This document shows positions 51,491-61,243 of a stretch of 64,000 nucleotides of DNA, piece by piece; positions within the stretch are counted from its first letter, which is position 1; each line of letters begins with the position of its first letter. The DNA comes from Cylicocyclus nassatus (Eukaryota; Nematoda; Chromadorea; Rhabditida; Strongylidae). The notes beneath the pieces are model-generated. The model was not told where the DNA came from and did not search any database. It worked only from the letters and a program-made list of their open reading frames with translations. A program made the translations under genes and the position numbers. Location of the stretch: assembly GCA_958299035.1 (NCBI GenBank), contig CATQJL010000316.1, forward strand, positions 41,156,025 to 41,220,024. The letters are read 5' to 3'.

Positions 51491-54400
51491 TCAGCAAGGA
51501 TAACTTCAGCTGCATTTGGCAAACGGCTTGTCACTTGATCTTCATCTGCGATCTTGAAGCGGGTATTTTTGCTTGCCTTGCGGATGAAACGTAGACAGTA
51601 TGCCACAATCCTCTTCAGTCTGGGATAGTTGCTTATTGTATCAATTGGCCAGTCGGATTCGCTTTTGTTGAGATCCTCTGTAGTATGTTGAATGAGCATT
51701 TCGCACTCGTCATCGTCAATGTCTTTGACGTCACTGATGGGACGTACTGGCCATTCCTCGTCGGGGTAACTGAGCCAAGTTGGTCCTTTCCACCAACTGC
51801 AAGCAGCGAAGTCTTGCTTGTTAATTCCTCTTGTGGCACAATCCGCGGCATTCTCTTCTGTTGGAACATGGAAGAAGTTGAGTTTGGCTGTTTCTCTGAT
51901 CCTTTCTGCTGCGAAGCTGATTTTCTGAACTAGTGTGGTTACAATTGGTGGAAGCTTTTTGTTGCTAGCTATCCATGATAGTGCGATCGTTGAGTCGCTG
52001 AACAGGTTGACTTCGGTGAAGTTTATTCCGCATTTTGACATGGTTGTTTCGGCCACAGATAGTCCGAGAAATATTGACAGCAGTTCTAGTCTCGGAATAG
52101 TTTGTTCCTTCTTGATAGGCGCGACTTTCGCTTTTGCCGTGAAGAGTGATGTGTTCTTCGTACCATTCTTCGTTGATGTAGTCGTATAAAGACAGCAGGC
52201 GTAAGCTCGTTTGGAACTATCAACAAATACAGAAAGCATATATTTGGCCTCGGGAGTTTTGTTCAGCACTGTGCGTGGTATGGCTTTCTTGAATCCGGCG
52301 ATATCTTCCTTGATTGCTTTCCATCTCTGGATTTGTTCTTCAGGGAGGATTGTGTCCCACCCTAACTTTTGTTTGTGTATATCCTGCAGGAATATCTTCG
52401 CCGGTATCATCAAGGGCGTAAGCAGTCCAAGCGGGTCGAAACAGAATCCGTTTATTTGGCTGAGTACAGATCTTTTAGTGACCTTGATTTGTTCTTTGTC
52501 TGCACATTCCATGATTAAGGTGTCATCGTCAGCTTTCCACTTAATTCCGAGCACTTTGAGTTCGCAGCTTTTTGCTCTATCCAAGTCCTTGATTTGTGCG
52601 TTTACTTCGGCAGAATCTGACAAGTAGTCGCGGAGGTTCATTCCGATAGAAGAGAAGAGCTCTTTCGAAGCAATGTATTTCTCTATAAGCTCTTGCGGGT
52701 TGTTGCCTTCTAACAACACATTGTCAACGTAGAGAGACTTAGATAGTTCCTTTGTAATCGGAGTATCCTGCTCTTCAATGTGCTTGAGTATGGACTGATT
52801 CAGTATAGCTGAGCTTGCGTTAATTCCAAAGGGAACCCGGCAGAAGCGGTAGTATTTGACGTTATTGCCTTCGGCCGGCATATTCAGGTCCTTTATCCAC
52901 AGAAATCGTGTTGCATCTCGATGGTTTTCGGGAAGGCGTATTTGTAGAAAAGCCTTTTGGATGTCCGCTACCATTGTATGTTTGTATGTCCGAAAGAGCA
53001 GTAAAATTTCATGGATGAGAGGCGTGAGAGCATGTCCCTCAAAGACGACGTCGTTGAGGCTGAGCTCGTTTCTTCCGTGGGATGAAGCATCGAAGACAAT
53101 CCGAAGTTCGGTTGTCTTTCCAGGTGTCCATACGTGTCGATGTGGAAGGTAGAAGGATGTTACTCCTGCTGGTTGTAGAGTACATTCCTCGATGATTCCT
53201 TCTTTAATGTAGTCTTCAATGGTGCTGTTGTAGAGCTGAAGCTTTTTGTCGTCGCTTCGTAGTGTCCGAAGGAGAGCCTGCATCCGGCGAAAGGCAATGT
53301 TGAAGTTTTCCTTGAGTTTGCCAACGTTTTCATTGAAGGGGAATCCTGCTGTGATTGTGCCTTCTTTGATTCTGATAGTTCTTCTATAGTCATCCATGAA
53401 TTTGATTATAGATGCTTCGTCGGGATCGTTTTCGGTTTTTAGTCCTAGCGATTCAAGCTCATAGAGGTGTTTGATGTCCTGCTTGTAGTTTTCTCTTGGT
53501 GAGATTGCCGGGGTTGCTACCACAAGTAAACTTCCATAAACTTCAGTTATGCTTGCTGTTGTCGAAACTAGGCTTGTCCCGGATATGGTGTATCCGAAAA
53601 CGGTAGGAGTGAGAATTAGTCCCGAAGGAAGTGTCAGCACTGGAGCAGTATGGTCTATGACAGTGTTAAGTATGTCCTGGCCAATGAGAATATCAGGCGA
53701 GACGCTGGTTCTTGCAAGCGTTTGCTGTGCTATATCCAAGTTCTCCTTTGAAATGTACAGAAGATCCGCCTCAGTGAGATGTGCTGTATCCAGGTTGGTC
53801 GTGAGCTTTTGCTTAGTGTGTACAGACATCTTCTTCAGTTTTTTAGGTCCTCGTAAACTCTTCAAGGTAATCAAAACCTCATTTGAGTTAAAAACTTCTT
53901 GCAGTTCACCCATTCCGGATGTGGTGAACGACGTTGTTCGGACGATTGGAAGCTTGAATGTTTCGCTAAGGTTCGACTTGATGAAACTTCTTTGCGCTCC
54001 TGAGTCCAGAAGTATTGTTATTGGTTGATAGTCCCATTGTTCTTCATTGAAAATCATCGCTGTTGCAATTTGAAGTACGCACTGGTTGTGAAGGAGTGGG
54101 GCTTTGTCCACAACAGATATTTCACGTCCATTTTGTGAGTTTTGTGCGGCTCGTACTTCGTTCGTCTTAGGTCGGTTGCGTTGACTGGAGGGTTGCGGTA
54201 GTCGATTTGGTAGCGTTGGTTGCCGATCCATATTTGCAGGTCGACGTGAGACTGCAAGGTACCCGTTGTCTTGCTTCTTTGCATCTGAGAGGCAGAGAGA
54301 TCCATGGTGTGAGTCTTTGCATTTAGGGCACACTCCAATAATTGTGCAGTCCTTCGAAGTGTGATTCTTAGCAAAACACCTCCAGCATACTCTTTGATTT

Positions 54401-55599
54401 CTTGCTTCTAGGCGTCGTGCTTCCGGGGTGGTGTATCTTTGGCAGGTATAGGGCGAATGCGACTGCCCACATAAACACAGACGTTTTGGTTTCGAAAAGT
54501 GATTCTCTTCTCCCCATCTTGTTCTGTTGCTCCTTCCATTTTGTTGAGCGTCCTGGCGATGACTGGTTGGGAAAAGAGTTTCCGTTGTAAGCGAAGTGGT
54601 TTCCCGCATTGAAATAATGCCATCGATAGCATTTAGGATTTCGCCAACATCAAAGGGATCATCTTGTATCGCTTCTTTTTGGATGGCGGTCGTACAAATG
54701 GATTCGGGAAATTTGGAGAAGATTATCCGACGCCAAACTCGGTCTGCGTTCAGCTTCATGCCTGTTTGTTCCAAATGGATGATCCTGGAGTTGATTGCTT
54801 CAAAGGTGTCTCGGCAACTCTTCGGATTATCAGACGCCCGTGAAAGCTTTTCGATCTCATTTATGAGTATGTCTGCCATGTTGGCCGAACGATCGAAATG
54901 CTTTTTCACGATTTCTACTGCTGTCTCATATTTTTCTCCAACAACGGGGATGCAGCTTAGAGTGGCTGCTGCTTTTCCTTTTAGAGCTTGTTTCAGAAAC
55001 AAGAATTTGTCCGTGTCGGATAACTCCTCGTCGGTGTGGATAAGTGATTCGAAGACTGTCCAGAAACTGTTGAACTCTCGGAAGTTGCCTGAGAACGTCG
55101 GAATTTCAAGCATGGGCTTCCGAATTTTGATCTGCCTTTCGTTGCGTTCCGGAGTTCCAGCTTGCTCAACTTCGCTACTTGGCTGACTCGGTATGCTCGG
55201 AGTACTGCAGTGCACAAGCGCACTTTGTTCCTTGAGTTCATGTTGTCGGAACTGGATCCTGTTCTGCCACTGTACTGTCATGACCTCCAGAGGAAGAGAC
55301 TCTAACTCGAGATGTTTGCTGAGTTCAGTCATCAGCTTTTCTCTCTCTTTTTCCTCGTTTCTTGAGCCGACATATTCAATTGCGGCATTTACTTGAGTAT
55401 CTTGAAGTCTGACGGCATTTTGGAGAGAATTGAGCAAATGCGTGATTTCTCCCATTTTCCTTTTGATGTATGTTTCGCATTCAGTCTTGTCCACAGGAAA
55501 AGTGAATGGTGTATCAATTTTATTCACTTCCGACTCGTATGATTTCACAAGTGCGCAGGCATTGTTGATTTTCGATTTGAAGATTTGGAGCGATGCCAT
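51343..55599 (-). CDS. BEL/Pao Gag-protease-RT-RNase H polyprotein
   Basis: The first ATG is at 55599, with AAA before it. The frame is open slightly upstream but has no earlier ATG. Counting from codon 55614 as residue 1, the gag region is about 165-340. A CCHC zinc knuckle lies at 410-423 (C410, C413, H418, C423), with further Cys/His clusters at 380-391 and 429-441. The peptidase A17-type aspartic protease has DSG at 537-539. The RT has D884, the VPFG block at 927-930 and YVDN at 962-965, where the second active-site Asp is Asn. RNase H shows D1132, E1177, D1207 and D1258. The frame runs out at 51343, 29 codons after an A_AAA_AAC heptamer at 51439-51433. Integrase follows in the -1 frame. 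It makes the structural and replicative proteins of the element. Confidence 0.95.
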   Translation of the reverse strand: MASLQIFKSKINNACALVKSYESEVNKIDTPFTFPVDKTECETYIKRKMGEITHLLNSLQNAVRLQDTQVNAAIEYVGSRNEEKEREKLMTELSKHLELESLPLEVMTVQWQNRIQFRQHELKEQSALVHCSTPSIPSQPSSEVEQAGTPERNERQIKIRKPMLEIPTFSGNFREFNSFWTVFESLIHTDEELSDTDKFLFLKQALKGKAAATLSCIPVVGEKYETAVEIVKKHFDRSANMADILINEIEKLSRASDNPKSCRDTFEAINSRIIHLEQTGMKLNADRVWRRIIFSKFPESICTTAIQKEAIQDDPFDVGEILNAIDGIISMRETTSLTTETLFPTSHRQDAQQNGRSNRTRWGEENHFSKPKRLCLCGQSHSPYTCQRYTTPEARRLEARNQRVCWRCFAKNHTSKDCTIIGVCPKCKDSHHGSLCLSDAKKQDNGYLAVSRRPANMDRQPTLPNRLPQPSSQRNRPKTNEVRAAQNSQNGREISVVDKAPLLHNQCVLQIATAMIFNEEQWDYQPITILLDSGAQRSFIKSNLSETFKLPIVRTTSFTTSGMGELQEVFNSNEVLITLKSLRGPKKLKKMSVHTKQKLTTNLDTAHLTEADLLYISKENLDIAQQTLARTSVSPDILIGQDILNTVIDHTAPVLTLPSGLILTPTVFGYTISGTSLVSTTASITEVYGSLLVVATPAISPRENYKQDIKHLYELESLGLKTENDPDEASIIKFMDDYRRTIRIKEGTITAGFPFNENVGKLKENFNIAFRRMQALLRTLRSDDKKLQLYNSTIEDYIKEGIIEECTLQPAGVTSFYLPHRHVWTPGKTTELRIVFDASSHGRNELSLNDVVFEGHALTPLIHEILLLFRTYKHTMVADIQKAFLQIRLPENHRDATRFLWIKDLNMPAEGNNVKYYRFCRVPFGINASSAILNQSILKHIEEQDTPITKELSKSLYVDNVLLEGNNPQELIEKYIASKELFSSIGMNLRDYLSDSAEVNAQIKDLDRAKSCELKVLGIKWKADDDTLIMECADKEQIKVTKRSVLSQINGFCFDPLGLLTPLMIPAKIFLQDIHKQKLGWDTILPEEQIQRWKAIKEDIAGFKKAIPRTVLNKTPEAKYMLSVFVDSSKRAYACCLYTTTSTKNGTKNTSLFTAKAKVAPIKKEQTIPRLELLSIFLGLSVAETTMSKCGINFTEVNLFSDSTIALSWIASNKKLPPIVTTLVQKISFAAERIRETAKLNFFHVPTEENAADCATRGINKQDFAACSWWKGPTWLSYPDEEWPVRPISDVKDIDDDECEMLIQHTTEDLNKSESDWPIDTISNYPRLKRIVAYCLRFIRKASKNTRFKIADEDQVTSRLPNAAEVILAEKQIVLQEQRIYGAALVSKNVSKSSRLCSTAMESYESVDAYNVLKSSQS

Positions 55600-56025
55600 T
55601 TTTGTATCGCACAAAGTTGTGTTCGGTGCTTCCGTTGAGCGTTGGTTGCGAGCGTCGCAACGTGAGATGTGTATCCTCGTTGTAGACTTTGGATTGAGGA
55701 CGACAGCAAGGCTGGCCTCTTATGATAGGTGTCCTTACGGGTGCAAGGAAGCCTTCTAGTGAGCTGGCAATTGGGTGCCGAGCTTTTACTAGCTGTCAGC
55801 AAGCGTGCCTTGTTGGCTTGAACGCTGTGCTGGACGATAAGGTGTGTTGAACCTGTACCGTGAGGATTGAGAGCTTGAGTTCTTGGTGGAACTTCGAAGC
55901 TTAACAAGTAAGATTTTTTGGTTCTTGACTTGTTCTTTCTTCCGTTGAAATCTCTTTTTTCTAACTCTGGTTCCTTTGCAGGACTCGCGAAGAGATTAGT
56001 GAGATTGGAAGTGCACACACAAACT

Positions 56026-56635
56026 GATTCACTCTTTGGTTCCTTACGAAAAGGACGCGCGAAAAGAGTTTCACGAGTTGTGGTGGTGTTTGCTGCACAA
56101 AATTCTTTCCACTCCCTGGTCTCTTACGAAAAGAGCGCGCAAGGGAAGTTTTCAGAAATTAAGTGTTTAGCTACTACCAACTGGTCCTTTACTACCCTCT
56201 GGTCTCTTACGAAAAGAGCTCGCGAAAGGGGTTCAATTTGCAGTGGAGTTGTTGCACCGACTGTTTTCTTTACTACTCTCGGGTCTCTTACGAAAAGAGC
56301 GCGCAACGAGAGGTTCAATAATCAGTAGTGTTACCTGCCAGCTGGTCTTTTACTACCCTCTGGTCTCTTACGAAAAGAGCTCGCGAAAGGGGTTCAATTT
56401 GCAGTGGAGTTGTCTGCCGACTGGTCCTTTACTACCCTCTGGTCTCTTACGAAAAGAGCTCGCGAAAGGGGTTCAATTTGCAGTGGAGTTGTGGAACCAG
56501 CTGTTTTCTTTAGCCCTCGGGTCTCTTACGAAAAGAGCGCGCAACGAGGGTGTCAATATTCAGTGGTGTTGCTCAACAACTGTTTTTTTTACTACTCTCG
56601 GGTCTCTTACGAAAAGAGCGCGCAACGAGAGGTTC
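56026..56635 (-). repeat. Array of eight ~80 bp leader repeats, each a covarying stem-loop
   Basis: Each unit contains a CTCTT-ACGAA-AAGAG hairpin (TCCTT-ACGAA-AAGGA in the first) enclosed by an outer stem. The outer stems start near 56031, 56113, 56195, 56276, 56356, 56435, 56514 and 56595. They change sequence between units but stay complementary. Each unit also holds self-complementary hexamers (GCGCGC, GAGCTC or TCGCGA) between the stems. The array lies in the untranslated leader, between the primer site and the gag start. Confidence 0.9.
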
Positions 56636-56708
56636 AATATTCAGTGTCCTGCCACGCGGGTCTTGTAGGCCTTGATTTCCGAGGGGAAATGCAAGGAAGT
56701 TCACTGGA

Positions 56709-56718
56709 CGATGCACCA
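56709..56718 (-). other. Primer-binding site, tRNA-Gly type
   Basis: One base inside the 5' LTR the element reads TGGTGCATCG, complementary to the CCA end plus seven acceptor-stem bases of the common metazoan tRNA-Gly(GCC). The match stops after 10 nt. Confidence 0.7.
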
Positions 56719-56719
56719 A

Positions 56720-57056
56720 TTTGGTGTGTACCAAGTGATAGGGTAGACGAGTAGTTGTGGAATAGGTTTATTCACACTGGCGTAGATTAGTTGAGAGCGA
56801 TCCATATTACAGTCGGGGGCTCCTTATATACACGAATAGAAGGCGGAGCTTGCCCGGGTACAATGTACAACGTAGGAGGGGTACATGGCTTAAAAGGAGT
56901 TGCCGCCGTTCGGCTACACTCCTGGTGCACAGGTGCCAATCATTCTTGAGTGATTAGATACTCAAGAATGAGTGGCGTACAATTCAGCCTATGGGAACTC
57001 CATAGGCGATGTGGAAAATGGAGTGGATTGGGTTGATGATATAGAAATCATCAACA
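56720..57056 (-). repeat. 5' LTR of the BEL/Pao element
   Basis: 337 bp, starting TGTTGATG and ending CACACCAAA in the element sense. It has a TATATAAG box at 56830-56823 and an AATAAA polyadenylation signal at 56772-56767 about 50 nt downstream, giving a U3-R-U5 layout. It contains a perfect 11 bp inverted repeat with an 8 nt loop, CATTCTTGAGT and its complement, near 56939-56968. Confidence 0.97.
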
Positions 57057-57604
57057 GGATCCGTTGAGAGGATCCATTGAAAATTGCGCTTCAAAAGGAT
57101 CCACTTGGCTTCTGGCTAGCAAATTTGGGTCCGTAGTACTATTTTTTACGGAGTTAAGGATATATTTGACAAGCTAATGTGCAAGCCATGGACGTTGGCC
57201 TAAAGAAGTGATGAAAAGTCTACTACTTTATGAAGACAGCGCCAAAAAGCTTCGCTGTGTAAACGGTCAATTTTTCAAGATTTTACCTGATTATTTGAGA
57301 AGATTTTTGCACAGAGGTGTAGCCCACTATGTTTATTGTCCTTACGGCGACTACCAAGCCATAAAAATTCCAAAAGCCTATTCGAATTTGCATCTGTTCT
57401 TCTGGGAAAGATTTTATCCACACGAAAATACCGATCTCACATGAAAAACCTCTACGAATGAGTTTACTGTTACTGTTTACGAAATATTCCTGATAGCCTA
57501 CACATAGCGCGGTGAGTTTCAATGTCATTATTAGGCGGGAATGAGTAAGGCATACAGAAAATAGGGCCAGTGCGAGCCTCTGCGAAGCAGAGGTGACGCA
57601 CTGG

Positions 57605-58309
57605 TAATAGTAATAACGAGCTAAGGGTGTTTATGTGACTTTGTGTGTGTGTGTCTGTTACGAAATTCGTGGAGCGTGTTCCAGCTAATGTCTTGAGCTC
57701 AAATTTTGCATGGCGCATGCTATCGGTGTGGGAGTTCAACATGCAAAAGCGCGAGCGGATCCGTCGAGTGGATCACTCAAAAACTGCGCTGCAAACGGAT
57801 CCACTTGGCTTCTGGCCAGCAAAATTGGGCCTGATTAACAAGCTAATGGCAAGCCATGGACTTTAGCCCAAAAAATTGAACTAAAGTTGATTACTTTACG
57901 AAAACGGCGCCGAGAAAAATCAGTTGCGTAAATGTTCAATTTGCCAAGATTTTACCTAACCATTTGGGAAAATTTTTGCACAAAAACGTAGCTCACGGTG
58001 ATCATCGTCGTTATGGCGACTACCATACCATAAAAGTCCAAAAATCGGTTCAAATTTTCATTTATTCTTCTCGGAAAAGTTTCATCCACACGAAAATACG
58101 ATCTCACACAAAAAAGCTTTCGGAATAAGTAGTTGTTTACAATTCATTCGTGATAGCCTGCATAGCGCGGTAAGTTTCAATGTCACTATTATGCGGGAAT
58201 GAGCAAGGCATACAGAAAGTAGGGCCAGTGCGAGCCTCTGCGAAGCAGAGGCGATCGCCTCTCCTTCGCAGAGGCTGCGATCGGCGATCGCCCTGCGTCG
58301 ACGCACTGG
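57605..58309 (+). mobile_element. Helitron family A, copy 4, with elaborated terminal hairpins
   Basis: It directly follows the CTGG of copy 3. The 3' terminal region (58225-58309) carries extra GC-rich inverted repeats, with several CCTCTGC/GCAGAGG-like and GCGATCG blocks, before ACGCACTGG and T. Confidence 0.82.
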
Positions 58310-58317
58310 TTGTTATC

Positions 58318-59230
58318 GAAAGGCCAGTCAGCATGTTTAGGGGATGGTCGTGGCGGGTTGGCACACGTATTAGTGAGGGTCTTACGTAGCTCAAAACTCT
58401 TTTTAAAAGTAACAGTAGTTCAAGATGGTTTTGTCTATGTTTTACAGATATTGCTCCGCCTCTATGTGGCGATTGTCCTGATACAAATCGGAAGGCAGTT
58501 GATGATCGATAGTGTGTGACATTACTGACCCGCTTTATGCAACTTATTCCAATCATGCAAGTGGTGTAGCGCAATATTCTCTAATCACTTGTGATGTAGA
58601 AGCAAACAAAGAAAACGATGTAAAAGCCAAAGCGATAGTCGACACTGTTGTTGAGTGCGCTCGATACAACCTTAAACCAGATGGATTACTTATTGTTAGT
58701 TGCAAAACATATGCAATGAATAAGCAGTTCATTTGTTATGCACTGCAGCTCGCTTTTTTATATTCAGAGAACGTGAACTGTTGAGATCAAGATTCCCATC
58801 ATCACGAACCTCTGAAAATTCCTCTTTGCGCCAAACCTAGGGGGAGCGTTAGATGCTGATGGAAAGTTGCATGTAGTTGACAGGAGAACAATTCGACAGA
58901 TCTGTTTCAAAATATGATGCACAACATGGACATTGTGTTCGATCAAGAAGATGAAATTTATGACTATGACATTTTTGCTAGCGACGTAAAACACGCTCTC
59001 TTTACGCCTGAGCAAGCAGTTGACGAAATGATGCAGTCTTGGAACATCATAGCATTTGACGTTGGTCTGGTGCCCAAAGCTCAGTTGCCGTCTGTGAGCG
59101 AAGAGGGATAGTAATGTGACACGATTAGGGAGTCGTTATTCTTTTGATGTTCTGCCTTATATTCAACGCAGGCATTCAATCATCGCACCTTCACACATGC
59201 AGTATCAGAGCGTTGTCAATTGATATTATT
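58318..59230 (+). pseudogene. Decayed sequence resembling a mononegavirus L-protein methyltransferase domain
   Basis: Three plus-strand frames hold the parts in order. A glycine-rich SAM-binding motif (CLGDGRGGLAHVL) is near 58330-58370. About 90 codons (58512-58784) contain DIT, then CDVE, then a helix and LKPDGLLIV...KTY, the D and K of a K-D-K-E 2'-O-methyltransferase. A Ser-rich SSRTSE block follows in another frame near 58800. Further acidic sequence in the next frames runs to about 59115 and possibly 59230. The order fits the L-protein cap methyltransferase of non-segmented negative-strand RNA viruses. Frameshifts and stops show it is non-functional. A host FtsJ-like pseudogene is the alternative. 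It starts right after a Helitron end, so it is truncated there. Confidence 0.55.
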
Positions 59231-59439
59231 CTGTATATGTATTCTCATGTTTCCTGAGATTGAGTGGTTAGAAAAACTCCGAAACATGGATATGGTCCAA
59301 AGAATCGGAAGCTGTTAGGAAAACTCTTCAAACAGAATCCATAATCTGACTACGCGAGAATCGCAGTGTACGAAGTCACACTTGAATGGCATCACGGAAA
59401 GCATGACCTGGTATTAATCGTTAGGTTAGCGCAAGTGAT

Positions 59440-60184
59440 AATCTAGGTCCAGCAGATCCTGTACTTAAACAGTCGATGGCTCGAATGGAAGCCATAAAAA
59501 CACAAAAACGCTCACTAAGTTGGATTTCATTGACAGAAATCCCAATACGTTCAGTAGATTTTCTACAAACTAATATCAACTTTAATGTTAGAGAAACACA
59601 GGTAGAAAGCGAGTCCAACGACCTAGACTTTGACCTAGAGTTGACTCAACCAGTTCAATAAAGTAAGCTTTGTTATCTTCCGAGAAAATCGCTAACAAAT
59701 TTTGGGAACGATGGAATACTGAATACCTAACTGAACTTCGAGAAATACAGCGAATTTCTCTCAAATAACAACCCCGCGTGCCCTTACGATACCCAATTAT
59801 CGGCGAAATAGTGTTGATGAAATAAGAAGATTCCTCCAGACGTAACTGGTCATACGGAAAAATAATCCAGTTAGTGGAGAGTTTAGATGGACAAATCAAA
59901 CAGCAAAAGTGTTACTACCAAACAAACGTGTTTGTCATAGGCCATTGAATACGATATTTTCATTGGAGATACAAAGCGACGTGGAAGGAACGAATACCAA
60001 TGATGGTGATTTGTCAGACTTAGATGGTAACGGATCGAATGTCAATGGCGGTCCGCCAGACATGGATGTTGACGCTGCTAATCCTCCAACAAATCACGAA
60101 GAATCCCCACAGAGACGGCCACTGAGACAAGCCATGATGAATACTCGAACAATCATACGTATTCGAAAGAAGCTAATTGTATGA
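59440..60184 (+). pseudogene. Decayed BEL/Pao pol 3' fragment (integrase tail)
   Basis: Fragments of the integrase C-terminal region occur in the expected order in shifting frames: a linker with SVDFLQTNINF (59476-59600), FWERWNTEYLTELRE near 59700-59745, and LLPNKRVCHRPLN near 59909-59950 followed by an acidic, Asn-rich tail. Many stops. The sequence is distinct from the intact element at 47-57 kb. Confidence 0.65.
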
Positions 60185-60614
60185 AGCTAATGAAAGGCAT
60201 AGCAGAGCATCAACACCAAAAAGCCAGATGTGTTTTTGGCTATCACAGCGTTATGCCTCATCAATCCAGTTGCATCTGACAGATGATTTGCGAAAAAGGC
60301 AATGTTAAGATTAATTAGATGTTTAGATTAATTTAATACAACATTCGAACTATGTATAGGAAGTTTGTGTAGATCCTTTTCGCAGATGGCTATCGCAAAC
60401 GCGAGTGGTCATTACCTCCAACGCATTAAATAAGACCAAGTTTGGTCCCTGAGGCACGCGCTGGCCGACCAAGAGACCATGGAACAGGCATACTGCGTAC
60501 AACCACATATTTGTGAACACTCAAAAGAATTTTTATCGAAAAAACTACTAGCAAACTCACAATATCGGCCAAACGGTGCTATAGCATCGCTTGAATTAGT
60601 GCTTTATGCAATGA
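60185..60614. other. No gene seen
   Basis: AT-rich spacer between the decayed BEL/Pao fragment and the inverted Helitron. No feature recognised. Confidence 0.45.
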
Positions 60615-61243
60615 TCAGTGCGTCACCTCTGCTTCGCAGAGGCTTGCACCGAGCAATGCCGACTATCACGAACAAAATGTAAACAACTACTTATTCCGAA
60701 AGCTTTTTAAGTGAAATCGGTGATTTCGGATGGATGAGATTTTTTGCAGGAGAACAAACGCAAATTTTTATAGGTTTTTGATTTTTCCATGGTCTTGACA
60801 GTTGTAATAAGAACAGCAGTCACCGTGAGCTAGATCTTTGTGCAAAAATCTCTTCTGCTCTGTAAAATCTTGAGAAATTGACCATTTATGCAACCAATAC
60901 TTTTTGGCGCCGTTTTTCTAAAATAATGGACTTATGATCACTTTTTGAGCCTAATTTCATGGTTTGCGCTTTTACTTCGCATAAACATCCACGACTCTGC
61001 AAAAAGTGGAATTACGGACCCAATTTTGCAGCCAAATGCAAAGTGGATCCGTTTGACGCGCTGTTGCTGAGGGATCCACAACGAATCTGCTCGTGCTTTT
61101 GCGTGTTGGACTTTCAGGCGAGTAACATGCGCTGTGCAAAACTTGAGCCCAGGAGGTTGGCTGGAAAACTCTCTACGAATTTCTTAACAAACAAACAAAC
61201 AAACAAACAAACAAACACACACACACACAGCCCGTTATTATGA
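60615..61243 (-). mobile_element. Helitron family A, inverted partial copy
   Basis: Reverse orientation. The 3' end CTGA (a CTRR form) is at 60618-60615, with the CCTCTGC/GCAGAGG hairpin next to it. The 5' end near 61243 reads TCATAATAACGGGCT. It includes a (CAAA)n/(CA)n tract at about 61186-61230. Confidence 0.75.

Larger units (their letters stand above)
47422..57056 (-). mobile_element. Complete BEL/Pao LTR retrotransposon with env (semotivirus type)
   Basis: This 9,635 bp element reads on the minus strand: 5' LTR 56720-57056, primer site, leader with hairpin array, gag-protease-RT-RNase H, integrase, env-like glycoproteins, 3' LTR 47422-47758. It is flanked by GGATC on both sides (47417-47421 and 57057-57061), a 5 bp duplication as expected for BEL/Pao. 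The two LTRs differ at one position I could see, so insertion looks recent. It sits inside a Helitron copy, and the uninterrupted relative at 57605-58309 shows the same sequence across the junction. RT, RNase H and integrase order, the peptidase A17-type DSG motif and the Gn/Gc-like env all place it in the nematode BEL/Pao group. Confidence 0.97.
47257..57604 (+). mobile_element. Helitron family A, copy 3, split by the BEL/Pao insertion
   Basis: The left part is 47257-47421 and the right part 57057-57604. Joined across the GGATC duplication they are colinear with copy 4 (57605-58309). The 3' end has CCTCTGC-GAA-GCAGAGG and CTGG before T. Confidence 0.85.

Noticed and set aside
61186..61230. 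Telomere-like or CRISPR-like repeat
   Set aside because: It is a CAAA/CA microsatellite inside a Helitron copy. No spacers or TTAGGC units are present.
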